Below, piece by piece: positions 4,622 to 5,869 of a stretch of DNA of 5,869 nt (position 1 is the stretch's first letter; each line of letters opens with the position of its first letter). This DNA comes from Hyphomicrobiales bacterium (GTDB lineage: Bacteria; Pseudomonadota; Alphaproteobacteria; Rhizobiales; JAJFHB01). The notes below the pieces were generated by a model. That model was given only the letters and a program-made list of their open reading frames with translations. It was not told where the DNA came from and did not search any database. Both the position numbers and the translations under genes were made by a program. The stretch lies in assembly GCA_021775795.1 (NCBI GenBank), contig JAJFHB010000444.1, positions 1 to 5,869 on the forward strand, in the 5' to 3' direction.

Positions 4622-5869
4622 ATGACCGACATGCCCTCTTCGCAGGAGGAAACCGTCACCAGCGGCGATCACAAAGACCTGGCGCCTTTCTATCGGCGTC
4701 CGTTGTTTGCGGTTTGGATGGCAGCATTAACTGCAGCTTTCGCCTTCGCCATGTTTATGGAGTCACATCTCCCGTGGGCCTTCAAATATCCCAAGAGCTG
4801 GCGTCTCAAATTATACTGGGACGGAAAGTTCGTTGAACTGAAGGTCTGGATAAGCCAGTTGATGAAGTGGCTCGTTGATGATGCCACTTTCGGCCTGTTC
4901 ACGTTCAAAGACCTTACCCGGAAAATATCGGAAGTTATCGAACAACCCTACAATCTGGCGATAAGCCTGTTTTCCAGTGGCTATATGGAAGGCCAGGGCT
5001 CCGCCGCCATCCAGCATCTGCCGCCGCTGTCATGGATTGCTGTGATCGTCATCGTCGTCGCGCTGGCCCGCTTCGCCAAGGACTGGAAGCTGGCGGCCCT
5101 TGTGGGTTGTTGTTTCTTCTATCTCGCGCTCTTCAATCAATGGTCGAGCGCCATGGTGACTCTGTCTTCCATTGTCATTGCTGTTCCATTCGGGGTCATC
5201 GGCGGCCTGCTCATCGGCATCGGCGCACACAGGTTTCGCTGGTTTGAGCGCATCATCTCACCGCTTCTCGATCTTATGCAGACCGTACCGGTGTTCGCCT
5301 ATCTCGTTCCCATTCTTGTGTTGTTCGGCTTCAATCCCGTCTCGGCAATAATCGCCACCATCATCTATGCCATGCCGCCCATGGTGCGCATAACGCTGCT
5401 GGCCTTCAAACAGGTTCCTGGCGAAATCATTGATCTGGGCAACATGATCGGCTGCAAACGCTGGCAGATGACGTGGAAAGTCATGGTGCCCGCGGCATTG
5501 TCAGGGCTGATGGTCGGCGTCAACCAGGTGATCATGCTGTCTCTCAACATGGTGATCATCGCCTCGATGATCGGTGCCGGCGGGCTGGGTTTTGATGTGC
5601 TCTCCGCCCTCAGGCGTCTCGATATCGGCGGCGGCATCGAGGCCGGCATCGGTATCGTCGTCCTCGCCATTGCACTGGACCGCCTGTCCCAGGCCTTTGC
5701 CGAACGGACTGCACAGCAAAGCCACACCGAACGGTCCGAGAGTGTTTGGCAACGCCACCCCTACATGTTGACCTGCGGTGCAGTGGCAGTTGTGTCCGGG
5801 GTCATTGGCCTTGCGTGGGGCTGGGTTCAGGCCTGGCCGGAAGCCTGGTCTCTCACCACAGGTACCTTC
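4622..5869 (+). CDS. Permease of the betaine-type ABC importer (ProW family), open at the right edge; probable double-domain fusion
   Basis: 416 codons are visible, without a stop, from the ATG at 4622. GGAGGG (4608-4613) lies 8 bases upstream, inside the end of the ATPase gene. The protein forms the membrane channel. A first membrane segment (about 28-46) is followed by a hydrophilic region to about 130, then helices around 138-150, 156-172, 176-200, 222-250 and 290-320. The ATPase-contact (EAA-like) loop is VPGEIIDLGNMIGCKRWQMTWKVMVP (265-290). The ProW-type NQVIMLSLNMVIIASMIGAGGLG follows at 301-323. This completes one permease domain by about residue 360. After a hydrophilic linker rich in charged and polar residues (about 359-379), a new hydrophobic stretch begins (381-402) and the frame stays open. 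Single-domain ProW proteins end about here, so a second permease domain beyond the window is likely. That would make a homodimer unnecessary. Confidence 0.93.
   Translation, partial: MTDMPSSQEETVTSGDHKDLAPFYRRPLFAVWMAALTAAFAFAMFMESHLPWAFKYPKSWRLKLYWDGKFVELKVWISQLMKWLVDDATFGLFTFKDLTRKISEVIEQPYNLAISLFSSGYMEGQGSAAIQHLPPLSWIAVIVIVVALARFAKDWKLAALVGCCFFYLALFNQWSSAMVTLSSIVIAVPFGVIGGLLIGIGAHRFRWFERIISPLLDLMQTVPVFAYLVPILVLFGFNPVSAIIATIIYAMPPMVRITLLAFKQVPGEIIDLGNMIGCKRWQMTWKVMVPAALSGLMVGVNQVIMLSLNMVIIASMIGAGGLGFDVLSALRRLDIGGGIEAGIGIVVLAIALDRLSQAFAERTAQQSHTERSESVWQRHPYMLTCGAVAVVSGVIGLAWGWVQAWPEAWSLTTGTF

Noticed and set aside
3679..4659. A 326-codon open frame on the minus strand opposite the ATPase gene
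   Set aside because: It lies antisense to a gene with every ABC motif intact. Its translation shows no recognisable domain, and such long antisense frames are common in GC-rich codon usage.

Overview
The window looks like chromosomal DNA from an alphaproteobacterium, probably of the Rhizobiales/Hyphomicrobiales type. The basis is moderately high GC, the codon choice, and the family flavour of every protein. No genus can be named from the sequence alone. I found no RNA genes, CRISPR arrays, insertion sequences or attachment sites.

Left part (1-1426): the start of a TetR-family regulator runs off the left edge on the minus strand. Divergent from it is a complete type II haloacid-dehalogenase-like HAD hydrolase (239-946). 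A small secreted class I c-type cytochrome (1034-1426) follows on the same strand. The TetR protein is the natural candidate regulator of the HAD gene, because they share a 142-bp intergenic region with a candidate inverted repeat. The cytochrome has no obvious functional partner here.

Right part (1464-5869): a DeoR-family repressor (minus strand) is divergent from a glycine-betaine-type (ProX/ProV/ProW class) ABC importer. The importer comprises a periplasmic binding protein (2483-3445), an ATPase (3589-4617) and a permease that is open at the right edge (4622-5869). The 215-bp divergent region holds a perfect TTGACA -35 box, phased TTTGTGG-type repeats and an AT-rich palindrome, all plausible repressor targets. 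A strong hairpin with a T-rich tail separates the binding-protein gene from the ATPase gene. This fits the common arrangement in which the binding protein is made in excess over the membrane components. ATPase and permease are 4 bp apart and probably translationally coupled.

Working model: the DeoR-family protein senses a phosphorylated metabolite and controls uptake of a small, probably methylated-amine or betaine-like compound. The binding protein resembles the TMAO/betaine-binding branch, with many tryptophans and four cysteines, but its ligand cannot be read from the sequence. Two features stand out. The ATPase keeps only a shortened CBS-like tail, and the permease appears to continue into a second membrane domain after a complete first one. 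I see no clearly novel multi-gene system. The most interesting points are the unusual regulator/transporter pairing and the layered control signals between its genes.
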